Source of the DNA: Deinococcus sp. JMULE3 | GTDB lineage: Bacteria; Deinococcota; Deinococci; Deinococcales; Deinococcaceae | DNA: 64,000 bases | Direction of reading: 5' to 3' | NCBI RefSeq assembly: GCF_013337115.1 | Contig: NZ_SGWE01000004.1 | Span: 1,622,001 to 1,686,000 of the forward strand | In this document: one piece after another, positions 27,587-38,217 of the stretch | Numbering within the stretch: the first letter of the stretch is position 1 | How the letters are laid out: each line of letters begins with the position of its first letter | Notes under the pieces: model-generated | Databases searched by the model: none | The model's input: the letters and a program-made list of their open reading frames with translations, nothing else | What the model was told of the DNA's origin: nothing | Program-made: the position numbers and the translations under genes

Positions 27587-29995
27587 ATGAACAAGGGAAC
27601 GGCTGGTCCGCTGCGGCGGAAGGGATCGTGGGGTCGCCGCGTGGCGACCGGGACGCTGGGCGCGCTGCTGCTGCTGGGCGCGGCGGGCGGCGGCGCGTAT
27701 GCGTGGCTGCGCCTGAGCAGCGAACCGCAGCGGGCCGGGAACGTGGACCTGCCGGGCCTGGGTGGGACTGTGCAGGTCACGCGCGACGCGTGGGGGGTGC
27801 CGCACATCCGCGCGCAGACGGACGAGGACGCGGTGTTCGCGCTGGGCTTCGTGCACTGGCAGGACCGCGCGTGGCAGATGGATTTCCAGCGCCGCGTGGC
27901 GCAGGGCCGACTGGCGGAGGTGCTGGGCGAGGCCGCGCTGCCGCAGGACAAATTCCTGCGCACCTGGGGCTTCCAGCGGGCCGCGCAGAGTGCCCTGCCC
28001 GCCCTGGACGCGCGGTCGCGCCGCCTGATCGCGGCGTACACGGCGGGTGTGAACGCCGCGCAGGGACGCGGGAAGACCGCGCTGGAATTCCGGATCCTGG
28101 GCTACACGCCGGAGCCCTGGCAGGACGTGGACACGGTGTCCTGGAGCAAGCTGATGGCCTTCGATCTGGGCGGCAACTACGACGACGAGGTGCTGAACGC
28201 GCACGTCGCGCGGCGACTGGGGACGGGCGGCCTGGATCAGGTCACCGCGCCGTACCCGGCGGGTGCTCCCACGATCCTCAGCGCGGACGAGGTGGGCGAG
28301 GAGAACGCCGCGCCGCGGGGCGGCACCACCTCGGCCTCACCCAGCCTGCCGGAGGCGACGGTCACGGCGCTGCGGGCGCACCTGCGGGCCGCCGAGGCAC
28401 TGGGCATGCAGCAGGTTCCCGGGAAGGGCAGCAACGACTGGGTGATCGCCGGATCGCGCACCACGACCGGGAAACCCATCCTGGCGGACGACCCGCACCT
28501 CGCGCTGACCGCGCCGATGCTGTGGTACCTCGCGGACGTGCAGGGCAGGGACCTGAAGGCCATCGGGGCGAGCATCCCGGGCCTCCCGGCCATCGTGATC
28601 GGCCGCAACGAACGGGTCGCGTGGGGCGTGACGAACATGAACCCCGACGTGCAGGACCTGTACGTGGAACCCGAGGACGCGAAGCTCACCAGCCGACCGG
28701 AGGTGATCAAGGTCAAGGGCAAAGAGGACGTGACCATCACCGTCCGCGAGAGCGCGCACGGCCCGGTCATCAGCGACAACGGGGGCGGCGGCCTGAACTT
28801 CGCGGACGCCGGGCCGCGCGTGGCGCTGAAGTGGACGGCACTACAACCGGGCGACACCACCATGGACGCCTTCCTGGGCCTGAACTACGCGCAGAACTGG
28901 CCGGACTTCACGCAGGCGCTCTCACGGTACGTGGGGCCCAGCCAGAACTTCGTGTACGCCGACGTGGACGGCAACACCGGGTACTACGCGCCGGGCCGCG
29001 TGCCCATCCGCGAGGGCTGGGACGGCAGCGTGCCCGTCCCCGGCGACGGCAGCCGCGAGTGGCGCGGATACGTTCCCTTCGAGGCGCTGCCCCACACCTT
29101 CAACCCCGCCGACGGTCTGGTCGTCACCGCGAACAACAAGGTCGTCCCCGACGGGTACCCGTACCTGCTGGGCAACGCCCGCAACTGGGCCGAACCGTAC
29201 CGCGCGCGGCGCATCACGGACCTGCTGACCGCCACCCCGAAACTGAGCGTGGCGGACGTGCAGCGCACCCAGCTCGACACCCGAAGCCTCGTCTGGGAGG
29301 ACTTCCGGCCCATCCTGCTGGCCACGAAGCCCGGCAGTGACCGCGCCCGGCAGGCGCTGGGCACCCTGCAGGGCTGGGACGGCAGCATGACCACCGGCAG
29401 CCAGGGCGCCCTGCTGTTCGAGGCGTGGCTGATGCAGCTGCAGGAGATGGCCCGCGACGAACTGAACGACGCGACCACCATGAACAGCCTGTCCGTCCTG
29501 AACCAGCTGCGCGGCGGTGGGGAACTGTGCGCGCGGGGCGGCCAGGGGGACTGCGCGGCCCTGCTGACCCGCACGCTGGACGCCGCCCTGGGTGACCTGC
29601 AGGCCCGCCTGGGGGACGACATGACCGGCTGGACGTACGGGAAGCTGCATCAGGTCGCCAGCAACCACCGCGCGTTCGGGAAGGTGGGCGCCCTGGCGTG
29701 GCTGTTCAACCACCACGCGCCCACCCCCGGCGGGACGAACACCGTGAACGTCGCCCGGCCCGAACACGGCACCTTCTCGCAGACGCACGGCGCCAGCTAC
29801 CGCCAGATCGTGGACCTCAGCGACCCCGACCGCAGCCTGTACATCGGCAGCCTGGGGCAGGCGGGCAGTCCCCTGGCCCCGCACGCGACCGACCAGATGA
29901 ACCGCTGGATCGACGGGCAGTACCTGCCCATGAGCACCAGGGCCGCCGACTGGGGAAACACGCAGACCCTCACCCTCCACCCGGCCGGGCAGTAG
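27587..29995 (+). CDS. Penicillin-acylase-family N-terminal nucleophile amidohydrolase
   Basis: An 802-residue precursor. An N-terminal membrane anchor or signal (about 17-40) is followed by an alpha part with DAWGVPHIRAQTDEDAVFALG and HWQDRAWQMD. The self-cleavage site is GKGSNDWVIAGSRT, with the new N-terminal Ser near residue 282 as nucleophile. The long beta part includes NERVAWGVTNMNPDVQDLY. Relatives hydrolyse penicillins, acyl-homoserine lactones or other amides; the substrate cannot be told from sequence. It probably acts outside the cytoplasm. TATGCT lies 11 bases before the ATG at 27587. It is followed 12 bases later by the next gene. Confidence 0.9.
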   Translation: MNKGTAGPLRRKGSWGRRVATGTLGALLLLGAAGGGAYAWLRLSSEPQRAGNVDLPGLGGTVQVTRDAWGVPHIRAQTDEDAVFALGFVHWQDRAWQMDFQRRVAQGRLAEVLGEAALPQDKFLRTWGFQRAAQSALPALDARSRRLIAAYTAGVNAAQGRGKTALEFRILGYTPEPWQDVDTVSWSKLMAFDLGGNYDDEVLNAHVARRLGTGGLDQVTAPYPAGAPTILSADEVGEENAAPRGGTTSASPSLPEATVTALRAHLRAAEALGMQQVPGKGSNDWVIAGSRTTTGKPILADDPHLALTAPMLWYLADVQGRDLKAIGASIPGLPAIVIGRNERVAWGVTNMNPDVQDLYVEPEDAKLTSRPEVIKVKGKEDVTITVRESAHGPVISDNGGGGLNFADAGPRVALKWTALQPGDTTMDAFLGLNYAQNWPDFTQALSRYVGPSQNFVYADVDGNTGYYAPGRVPIREGWDGSVPVPGDGSREWRGYVPFEALPHTFNPADGLVVTANNKVVPDGYPYLLGNARNWAEPYRARRITDLLTATPKLSVADVQRTQLDTRSLVWEDFRPILLATKPGSDRARQALGTLQGWDGSMTTGSQGALLFEAWLMQLQEMARDELNDATTMNSLSVLNQLRGGGELCARGGQGDCAALLTRTLDAALGDLQARLGDDMTGWTYGKLHQVASNHRAFGKVGALAWLFNHHAPTPGGTNTVNVARPEHGTFSQTHGASYRQIVDLSDPDRSLYIGSLGQAGSPLAPHATDQMNRWIDGQYLPMSTRAADWGNTQTLTLHPAGQ

Positions 29996-30007
29996 GTAGA
30001 CTGCGGT

Positions 30008-30607
30008 ATGGCCGAACCTCACCGCGTGCGCGACGCCCTGCGCGCCAGCATGACCGCCTGGGCCACCCTGACCGTCCGGGACGACCAGGCCCGCGTGACC
30101 CTCGCCCCCGACCTCGACGTGCTCGCCCCGCAGCTCGACGCGATCGACCCCGGCTGGAGCCTGACCTGGGCGTGCGACCACCCCGCGCCGCCCATCGTCC
30201 GTGCCCGCCTGAGCGTCCTCGGCGCCACCCGTGAGGGCCTCGCCACCGCGCACACCCTTCAGGACGCCAAACTGGCCGCCCTGGCCGACCTCGCCCGTGC
30301 GTACGGCGTGACGCCCACCAGCGACCCGGTCTGGGTCGAGTACGACCCGGAGGACGGCGCGAACACCAGCGAACTGGAAACCGACACGCCCACCCCACCG
30401 CCCGCCGCCGAACGTCCCCTCCCACCGCAACCGCCCCGCGACCCGCAGATGGAAAAAGCCCGGCGGCACATCGAGGACCTGCTGGAGCAGCTGAAAGTCG
30501 CCGGGCGCGGCGGGGAAGCCGCCCGCATCCTCATGCGCGGCTACGGCGAGACGCTGGAAGAAAGCCGCGCCATCTACAAGGACCTCCACGCCCTCCTGAA
30601 AGGCTGA
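30008..30607 (+). CDS. Hypothetical protein with possible Rad52/DdrA-like core
   Basis: A 199-residue protein. Residues about 20-105 (LDVLAPQLDAIDPGWSLTW, VRARLSVLG, then HTLQDAKLAALADLARAYGV) follow the order seen in Rad52/DdrA single-strand annealing proteins: helix ending in PG-W, beta strands, then a helix leading to an (R/K)-(A/Y)-(F/W/Y)-G end. A Pro-rich linker (about 125-145) and a C-terminal helical tail (HIEDLLEQLKVAGRGGEAAR) follow. The resemblance is by eye against remembered sequences and is not proof. It lies 4 bases before a phosphoesterase gene. Confidence 0.6.
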   Translation: MAEPHRVRDALRASMTAWATLTVRDDQARVTLAPDLDVLAPQLDAIDPGWSLTWACDHPAPPIVRARLSVLGATREGLATAHTLQDAKLAALADLARAYGVTPTSDPVWVEYDPEDGANTSELETDTPTPPPAAERPLPPQPPRDPQMEKARRHIEDLLEQLKVAGRGGEAARILMRGYGETLEESRAIYKDLHALLKG

Positions 30608-30611
30608 CCCC

Positions 30612-31373
30612 ATGCGTAAATTCCTCGCTTTCGGAGACGTCCACGCCGACTTCGACCTCCTGTGGACCGCGCTGCGCGCCGCCAGCTGCGCCACGCCCGA
30701 CGGCCTGCCCACCCCGCCCGTGCAGGCCGGACTGTTCCAGGTCGTCCTGATCGGCGACCTCGTCCACCCCAAGAACGACCGCGACTACGCCCGCCTCACC
30801 GGCCTGCCCCGCTTCGACCACAAGAACCCGGACCACCTGTTCCTCGCCGCGCGCGAACAGATCCGCCACCTGGAACGACTCAAGGCGTACCAGGACGCCG
30901 CGCCGCACGCCGTGCACATCATCCTCGGCAACCACGACGACGCCGTCCTGAACACCAGCTACGTCCTGGGCACCAGCGGCGGCATGGTCCACGTGGAATT
31001 CGACCCGGACCACGGCGGCCTGATCCTCCCCGACCACCTCGCCGCGTGGATGCGCAGCTTCCCGCGCGAGATCCGCGTCGGCACCGTCCAGTTCGCGCAC
31101 GTCTCCCCGCTGCCCGCCCACGCGCACTACGACGACCTGTTCTACGCCGACCACGCCCCCAAACGCTGGTTCCGCGAATCCCCCGAGTACGTCCGCATGG
31201 CCGGACTCGACTACGGCGTGTACGGCCACACCCAGATCGACGGCGGCATCCACCTCGACGAGGACCACCACCTCGCCATGATCGACGCGCTGCACGCCCG
31301 CGAGTACCTGGAACTGCTGCTCGACCCCGGCCAGGAACACCCCGTCCGGAACGTTCGCGCCGTCCCCTTCTGA
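30612..31373 (+). CDS. Calcineurin-like metallophosphoesterase
   Basis: A 253-residue cytosolic protein with all five metal-binding motifs in order: FGDVHADFD (8-16), GDLVHPKND, LGNHDDAV, FAHVSP and YGHTQIDGG. That order marks a dinuclear-metal phosphoesterase of the PPP/calcineurin superfamily. The substrate (phosphoprotein, nucleotide or DNA) is unknown. It is coupled to the gene upstream (4-base gap), so the two products probably act together. It is followed by tRNA genes with their own promoter. Confidence 0.85.
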   Translation: MRKFLAFGDVHADFDLLWTALRAASCATPDGLPTPPVQAGLFQVVLIGDLVHPKNDRDYARLTGLPRFDHKNPDHLFLAAREQIRHLERLKAYQDAAPHAVHIILGNHDDAVLNTSYVLGTSGGMVHVEFDPDHGGLILPDHLAAWMRSFPREIRVGTVQFAHVSPLPAHAHYDDLFYADHAPKRWFRESPEYVRMAGLDYGVYGHTQIDGGIHLDEDHHLAMIDALHAREYLELLLDPGQEHPVRNVRAVPF

Positions 31374-31394
31374 CCCCACCCGCACCCGCACGCA

Positions 31395-31423
31395 TTGACA
31401 ACCGTGAAACGCGCCGCTATCCT
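31395..31423 (+). promoter_or_regulatory. Promoter of the tRNA-Asp/tRNA-Phe unit
   Basis: TTGACA (31395-31400), a 17-base spacer and TATCCT (31418-31423), an excellent sigma-70-type promoter. Transcription would start near 31430, about 28 bases before the mature tRNA-Asp end. Confidence 0.85.
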
Positions 31424-31457
31424 TAACCCCGCTGCTTTTGCAGCCCCTTCAAGGCAC

Positions 31458-31535
<78 letters not shown>

Positions 31536-31538
31536 GAA

Positions 31539-31614
<76 letters not shown>

Positions 31615-31623
31615 CCAAAGAAG

Positions 31624-31648
31624 CCCCCACCCACGCGGTGGGGGTTTT
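31624..31648 (+). terminator. Rho-independent terminator of the tRNA unit
   Basis: A perfect 8-bp stem CCCCCACC (31624-31631) with GGTGGGGG (31637-31644), a 5-base loop, and TTTT directly after. Confidence 0.92.
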
Positions 31649-31683
31649 CCGTGTGCTCATGCGCGCGGGCGATGCTGGGCAGC

Positions 31684-32115
31684 ATGCCGCCACAGTTCAC
31701 GCCTGAAGCCCTGCGCGCCGTCGCGGCGTTCCTGCCCGTCATGGCGGACCCGGCGTTCCGCTTCACGGACGGCCAGCCGCCTGCCGTGGTCCTGCCGGAC
31801 GGCGGCATTCAGATGCGCGGGTACGCGTACGACCCACAGGTGGCGCGGCTGCTGCGCACGCTGGACGAGTTCGGGTGGGTGCATGGGGACGAGCGGTTTC
31901 AGTGGCCACAGTGGGCGCAGTCGCCCGAGGCACGCGCCCTGCGGGACGACCCGGCGGTGCTGGCCCGCGCGACCCCCACGCAGCTGGCGCGGCTGCTGAC
32001 GATCTTCGCGCGGCAGGAGCGGTTCAGTGACGGCTCGCGCCTGGGCTTCTGGGAGTCCGGGCTGCTGCTGGGCATCCTGCGCCGCGCCGCGGCACTGGCG
32101 CAGGCGGCGGGCTGA
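31684..32115 (+). CDS. DUF6508-like protein
   Basis: A 143-residue soluble protein. The C-terminal pattern LARLLTIFARQERFSDGSRLG then FWESGLLLGILRRAAAL is what I associate with DUF6508, a family of unknown function. The start is ATG 31684 (MPPQFTPEAL); GATGCT lies seven bases upstream in the leaderless position. It is monocistronic, between the tRNA unit and the queuosine operon. Confidence 0.7.
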   Translation: MPPQFTPEALRAVAAFLPVMADPAFRFTDGQPPAVVLPDGGIQMRGYAYDPQVARLLRTLDEFGWVHGDERFQWPQWAQSPEARALRDDPAVLARATPTQLARLLTIFARQERFSDGSRLGFWESGLLLGILRRAAALAQAAG

Positions 32116-32184
32116 GTCCTCTCCCCTGCCGGGGGCCTGCGCGCGTTTGTTCCGCGCCCCCTGGCGGTCATGCATGGAGTTGTG

Positions 32185-32253
32185 GATAATGCGCGGTTGA
32201 GGTCGCGCCTGCGGGTGCGGACTCCCACAACCGGGTGACCTGTGCTGTCACCC
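32185..32253 (+). promoter_or_regulatory. queF leader: possible -10 box and a stable hairpin
   Basis: GATAAT (32185-32190) is a fair -10 box. About 40 bases on, GGGTGAC (32233-32239) pairs perfectly with GTCACCC (32247-32253) around a 7-base loop. The leader of about 100 bases precedes the first queuosine gene. It does not match the preQ1-I riboswitch consensus as I know it, so any regulatory role is only suspected. Confidence 0.35.
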
Positions 32254-32298
32254 CAGGTCCGCGCCGTTCAGGGTGCGGGCCTGCCGGGAGGAAAGACT

Positions 32299-32766
32299 AT
32301 GACGAACGTGACTGCCGGGGCCGACTGCGGACCCCAGAACCCTGGTTTTGACCGCCGCTACGACGTGCAGGGCCTCGACGCCATCGACGTGGCGGTGCTG
32401 GGTACCTTCCCGCACATCCGCGAGGACGACCCGGTCCGCTACCCGGGCGAGCCGATGCAGATCGAGATCGTGACGGACGAGTTCAGCCCGGTGTGCCCCT
32501 GGAGTGGCCTGCCGGACTTCGGCCGCCTGGAGATCCGGTACCTGCCGCGCGAGGCGTGCGTGGAACTCAAGAGCCTGAAGTACTACCTGACCAGCTACCG
32601 GTTCGTGGGCATCTACCACGAGCACGCGACCCGGCGGGTGCTGGCGGATCTGGTGAATCTGCTCAATCCCCTGAGCATGGAGATCCGCTGCGATTACGGC
32701 ATGCGTGGGGGTCTGAACACGATCTGCACCGTGAAGTACGTCGCGCCCGACCACCAGGGGGCGTAA
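32299..32766 (+). CDS. queF: NADPH-dependent preQ0 reductase QueF
   Basis: A 155-residue, unimodular QueF that reduces the nitrile preQ0 to preQ1. Key residues seen: the active-site Cys in DEFSPVCPWSGLPDFG (it forms the thioimide), the partner Asp, ELKSLKYYLTSYRFVGIYHE (QueF signature) and the C-terminal strand block. The start ATG 32299 follows a strong GGGAGGA. It is first of four queuosine genes in pathway-complete order; spacing to queD is 4 bases. Confidence 0.95.
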   Translation: MTNVTAGADCGPQNPGFDRRYDVQGLDAIDVAVLGTFPHIREDDPVRYPGEPMQIEIVTDEFSPVCPWSGLPDFGRLEIRYLPREACVELKSLKYYLTSYRFVGIYHEHATRRVLADLVNLLNPLSMEIRCDYGMRGGLNTICTVKYVAPDHQGA

Positions 32767-32770
32767 GCGG

Positions 32771-33181
32771 ATGCCGTGGAAACTGACGTCGGAATTCACG
32801 TTCGATTCGGCGCACGTGATCACCGGCTACGACGGCCCCTGCGGCCGCCTGCACGGGCACACGTACCGCGTGCGGATGGAACTCACCAGTGACCGCCTCC
32901 GGCCCAGTGCGCATGTCAAGCGCGCCATCATGGTCGCGGACTTCAAGACCCTCAAATGGGCCAAGAAGGACGTCGACGCCGGCGGCCTGGACCACGCGTA
33001 CCTGAACGACCTCCCCGACCTGGGCGACGACACCACCGCCGAGGTCATCGCCGCGTACATCCACCGCAAGACCATGGACCGCGTGCGCGCCGACCTGCCC
33101 GAGGACGACGACGGCGCGGACCTGCGCCTGCACGTGACCCTGTGGGAGACGCCGGACAGCAGTTGCGAGTACTGGGAGTAA
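32771..33181 (+). CDS. queD: 6-carboxytetrahydropterin synthase QueD
   Basis: A 136-residue member of the 6-pyruvoyl-tetrahydropterin synthase family. It converts dihydroneopterin triphosphate to 6-carboxytetrahydropterin. Zinc His residues are in FDSAHVI and GRLHGHTYRV, and the catalytic Cys in GPCGRLHGH has QueD spacing. The late block LDHAYLNDL and the end WETPDSSCEY are also typical. It sits between queF and queE with gaps of 4 bases. Confidence 0.93.
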   Translation: MPWKLTSEFTFDSAHVITGYDGPCGRLHGHTYRVRMELTSDRLRPSAHVKRAIMVADFKTLKWAKKDVDAGGLDHAYLNDLPDLGDDTTAEVIAAYIHRKTMDRVRADLPEDDDGADLRLHVTLWETPDSSCEYWE

Positions 33182-33185
33182 TCGG

Positions 33186-33878
33186 GTGAAGTACCCAGTC
33201 TATGAGCGGTTCTACACCTGGCAGGGCGAGGGGGTGCACCTGGGCCGCGCGGCGTACTTCATCCGCCTGTACGGTTGCCCCCAGGCCTGCCCCTGGTGCG
33301 ACAGCGCCGGAACGTGGCACCGGGAGTACCGCCCGGACGGCGTGACCCTGATGAGCGAAGGCGAACTGGCCGACGTGGTGCGGGCCGAGAGTCCGGACGG
33401 CGCGGTCGTGGTGATCACGGGGGGCGAGCCGATCCTGTTCGACCTCGCGCCCCTGACGGAGGCCCTGCACGCCCTGGGTCGCCGCGTCCACATCGAGACG
33501 AGCGGCATCGCGCCCCTGCGCGGCGCGCTGGACTGGGTGACGCTGTCCCCGAAACCCTTCGGGCAGCCCCCGCTGCCGGGCGTCGTGGCGGTCGCGGACG
33601 AGGTGAAGATCATCGTCCACGAACCGGGCGACATTCAGGCCGGACTGGACACCCTGACCGGCCTGAGGGAGGACGCGGTGATCTGGCTGCACCCCGAGTG
33701 GAGCAAGGCCCGCGAACGGGACCTGACCGTCCTGAACGCGATCACGCAGGCGGTGAAGGAGAACCCGCGCCTGCGGGCCGGGTACCAGATGCACAAGCTG
33801 TACCGCGCCGACGACCTCGACGCGCACAGCGACAAACGCCTGATCCCCCTCGGCGGAAACGCGGCACTCGGGTACTGA
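33186..33878 (+). CDS. queE: 7-carboxy-7-deazaguanine synthase QueE
   Basis: A 230-residue radical SAM enzyme, GTG start. The [4Fe-4S] motif GCPQACPWCD has C-x3-C-x2-C spacing. YTWQGEGVHLGRAAYFIRL precedes it and ITGGEPILFD, the SAM-binding GGE, follows. It contracts the pterin ring of 6-carboxytetrahydropterin to CDG. It is translationally close to queD. After it comes a gap of 107 bases holding a short dispersed repeat before queC. Confidence 0.94.
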   Translation: MKYPVYERFYTWQGEGVHLGRAAYFIRLYGCPQACPWCDSAGTWHREYRPDGVTLMSEGELADVVRAESPDGAVVVITGGEPILFDLAPLTEALHALGRRVHIETSGIAPLRGALDWVTLSPKPFGQPPLPGVVAVADEVKIIVHEPGDIQAGLDTLTGLREDAVIWLHPEWSKARERDLTVLNAITQAVKENPRLRAGYQMHKLYRADDLDAHSDKRLIPLGGNAALGY

Positions 33879-33935
33879 ACGGGATGTGGGTTGTGGGTTG
33901 TAGGCACTGCGGCCTGAATCACGCTGTTTCTCCTT

Positions 33936-33965
33936 CCCCTTGAGGGGGAGGCTGGGTGGGGGTGA
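33936..33965 (+). repeat. Short dispersed repeat, copy 1 (between queE and queC)
   Basis: A stretch of about 30 bases starting CCCCTTGAGGGGGAGG and ending GGGTGGGGGTGA. A near-identical copy is at 54521-54550. CCCCTTGAGGGG forms a small hairpin. It probably belongs to a G-rich intergenic repeat family. Confidence 0.6.
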
Positions 33966-33985
33966 ACCCCACCGGAGGATTGGAC

Positions 33986-34678
33986 ATGACGGAAGGGAAG
34001 AAGCGCGCGGTGGTGCTGCTGTCGGGCGGATTGGATTCGAGCACGGTGCTGGGCATGGCGACCCGCGACGGGTACGCGTGCACGGCGCTGTCGTTCCGGT
34101 ACGGGCAGCGGCACACGGTGGAACTGGAGCGGGCGGCGACGGTCGCGGCGCACTTCGGGGCCGTGCACCGGGTGATCGACATCAACATCGGGTCGTTCGG
34201 GGGGAGTGCGCTGACGGACGAGTCGATGGTGGTGCCGACGGACGGCACGGAAGATGGCGTGATTCCGCCGACGTACGTGCCGGGGCGGAACACGGTCTTT
34301 ATTGCCGTGGGCCTGAGTCTCGCGGAAGCGATTGATGCGGAGCGGGTGTTCCTGGGGATCAACGCGGTGGATTACAGCGGGTACCCGGACTGCCGGCCGG
34401 AATACCTCGCGGCGTACCAGACGCTGGCAGACCTGGCGACGAAGGCGGGGCTGGAGGGTCGCGGGGCGGTGCTGACGGCGCCCCTGGCGGAGCTGACGAA
34501 GGCGGACATCGTGCGCGAGGCGCTGGCGGTGGGCGTGCCGATCGACGTGACGTGGAGCTGCTACCAGGGTGGGGCGGAGCCGTGCGGGGTGTGCGACTCG
34601 TGCCGCATCCGGGATAAGGCGCTGATCGAGGCGGGCCGCCCCGACCTCGCCACCACCTACGCCCAGGCGCAGCTGTAA
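33986..34678 (+). CDS. queC: 7-cyano-7-deazaguanine synthase QueC
   Basis: A 230-residue ATP-dependent enzyme making preQ0 from CDG and ammonia. The PP-loop [43 protein letters not shown], and the zinc cluster [15 protein letters not shown] (four Cys) are all present. ATG 33986 has GGAGGA upstream. It completes the GTP-to-preQ1 route with the three genes before it; tgt and queA/queG are not in the window. Confidence 0.95.
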   Translation: MTEGKKRAVVLLSGGLDSSTVLGMATRDGYACTALSFRYGQRHTVELERAATVAAHFGAVHRVIDINIGSFGGSALTDESMVVPTDGTEDGVIPPTYVPGRNTVFIAVGLSLAEAIDAERVFLGINAVDYSGYPDCRPEYLAAYQTLADLATKAGLEGRGAVLTAPLAELTKADIVREALAVGVPIDVTWSCYQGGAEPCGVCDSCRIRDKALIEAGRPDLATTYAQAQL

Positions 34679-34689
34679 TTCCAGCAGGA

Positions 34690-34731
34690 GAGGCGGGACG
34701 CGCCGGGGGTCTTCCCCACGCGTCCCGCCTC
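34690..34731. terminator. Bidirectional terminator between queC and tkt
   Basis: A perfect 13-bp stem GAGGCGGGACGCG (34690-34702) with CGCGTCCCGCCTC (34719-34731), between two convergent genes, 12 bases after queC and 17 after tkt. Confidence 0.75.
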
Positions 34732-34747
34732 CCTCTCGTGAAATCCC

Positions 34748-36715
<1,968 letters not shown>

Positions 36716-37064
36716 GCCGTCATCCTACCCCGAGAAGAGTATGTGTACCGTGTACACTTTTTGGCGCTTTCTAGACTCAAGCGTGAACCCACGCGGGAAC
36801 ACTCCCCAAGAGAAGCGCTCCCGGCAGCGCGGGAGCGGGGAACAGTCGGGGTCTGGGCCATCCGTCCTGGGGAGCAGGCGCACCATCGGCACCTCCATTC
36901 CGGTGACAACAGAATACGCCACAAGCAGAATAGGCGCAAGTTCTTCCGTGAATACTCACTGAGCCGACATGCAATCACCCTTGAACCTCCCTTCATGCCG
37001 GATAGGCCAGATGGCGTACCCGCGCGATTCGCGCCGCGCCCACACGCCAGCGCACAGTGAGCGC
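36716..37064. other. Long gene-free region with hairpins upstream of tkt and the GNAT gene
   Basis: Contains the leaderless tkt promoter (TAGGAT, minus) at 36727-36722, then GTGTACC-GTGTACAC at about 36745-36758, GCGTG/CACGC (36781-36794), and a perfect 8-bp hairpin CGCTCCCG (36816-36823) with CGGGAGCG (36830-36837). GTGACA-17-CAGAAT at about 36902-36930 may be the promoter of the GNAT gene. Base composition is less GC-rich than the neighbours. The short frames here do not have local codon bias. Confidence 0.4.
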
Positions 37065-37991
37065 ATGACCCACGCCCCCCACCCGACTGATCACCTGCCC
37101 CACCTCCGTCCGTTCCGCGCGGCGGATGCCTCAGCCGTCGCCCGCCTCGTGACCGAGAGTGTGCGCGGCCACTGGACCTACACCCCAGCACAGTTCCGGG
37201 AGGCACAGCCCGGCACCCGCCCCACCCGTCTCGTCGCCGAGCAGGGCGGCTTGGTGGTCGCCACCGCGCGCCTCGCGCCGTTCGGCGAGGGCGTGCCGGA
37301 CGCGCTGCGGCTGGACGTCGCCGGGGACGGGGCATCGTTCACGCCGCTGCTGCTGGCGCAGCTGGCCGAGGCGCCCTCCGGCTTCCGGCGTGTGCTGGGC
37401 GTCACTCGCGAGGACTTCACCGAGCAGATGACCTTCTTCGCAGCCGCGGGCTTCCGGAACGCGTGGCAGTCCTGGGGCGCGCACCTCGACCTGCGCGCCT
37501 TCGACCCCGCGCCCTTCGAGGCGTTGCAGGAGCGACTGTTCCTCGCCGGTTACGAACCCGAACGCCTCAGTCCGGACGCACCGGACGCCGACTGGGACAC
37601 CCTCTACACCCTGTATCAGACCGGGGTGCGTGATCAGCCCCGCAACCCCACGACCACCCCCGATCCCCTCACGCGGGACAGTCTGCGCGACGTCATCCGG
37701 CGGGAGGAGGCCGCGTTCGTCACGCGCTGGCGCGGCCAGATCGTCGCCCTGACCCGCCTCACCCCACGCGGACACGAAGTGGACAGCGAGAGCAGCGTCA
37801 CCCACCCCGACCACCGCCGCAGGGGCATCATGACCGCCCTGAAAGCCCACGCGCTCACCTGGGCGCAGGGGGCGGGGCACATGCACGCCGGGACGGGCGG
37901 CACCGTCCTGAACCTCCCCATGCTGCGCGTGAACACCCGCCTGGGCTACCGCGTGGAACGCATGTGGATCACCTGGGAGAAGGAGCTCTGA
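37065..37991 (+). CDS. GNAT family N-acetyltransferase (two GNAT-like halves)
   Basis: A 308-residue protein. The N-terminal half (about 10-150) has a degenerate GNAT pattern (LRPFRAADASAVARLVTES). The C-terminal half carries the acetyl-CoA loop, SSVTHPDHRRRGIMTALK, the usual Q/RxxGxG/A region, and ends with the strand VNTRLGYRVERMW. This tandem layout resembles MshD-like acetyltransferases. The substrate is unknown. I chose ATG 37065 (MTHAPHPTDHL); longer versions lack support. Repeat copy C starts directly after its stop. Confidence 0.78.
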   Translation: MTHAPHPTDHLPHLRPFRAADASAVARLVTESVRGHWTYTPAQFREAQPGTRPTRLVAEQGGLVVATARLAPFGEGVPDALRLDVAGDGASFTPLLLAQLAEAPSGFRRVLGVTREDFTEQMTFFAAAGFRNAWQSWGAHLDLRAFDPAPFEALQERLFLAGYEPERLSPDAPDADWDTLYTLYQTGVRDQPRNPTTTPDPLTRDSLRDVIRREEAAFVTRWRGQIVALTRLTPRGHEVDSESSVTHPDHRRRGIMTALKAHALTWAQGAGHMHAGTGGTVLNLPMLRVNTRLGYRVERMWITWEKEL

Positions 37992-38125
37992 TACGGATTC
38001 CGTTTGTTTCGCTGACAATCCGGAACTTCACCGGATTGCCAGCTTCACTTCCGGAACCCGCCCTGCTCCTACTCGCATCCGCTCGGATTGAACGGCCTTT
38101 GCAGTCCATTCAATCGGAGTCCGTA
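37992..38125 (-). repeat. TA-flanked structured palindromic element, copy C
   Basis: A 134-bp element starting TACGGATTCCG directly after the TGA at 37989-37991 and ending GGAGTCCGTA. It lies in the opposite orientation to copies A, B and D relative to the preceding gene, yet still abuts the stop codon. Stem 2 reads GCTGGCAATCCGG with CCGGATTGTCAGC, different bases from the other copies but still paired. Confidence 0.85.
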
Positions 38126-38217
38126 TGAGCCATGAGTTCTGAGGGCAAGCGACAGCCGGAGCGTCCACTCTTCTCCTCATAGCCCATGGCGCATAGCCGG
38201 GAGCCTCCCCCCTGCGC

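Noticed and set aside
32116..32298. preQ1 riboswitch before queF
   Set aside because: Neither the preQ1-I loop/tail pattern nor another class I know could be found; only a simple hairpin is present.
36774..36780. ACTCAAG, a HAIR half-site upstream of the GNAT gene
   Set aside because: The partner CTTGAGT is missing at the required distance.
36725..36974. Short frames in the tkt/GNAT spacer
   Set aside because: Ser/Arg-rich products without codon bias or ribosome binding sites.
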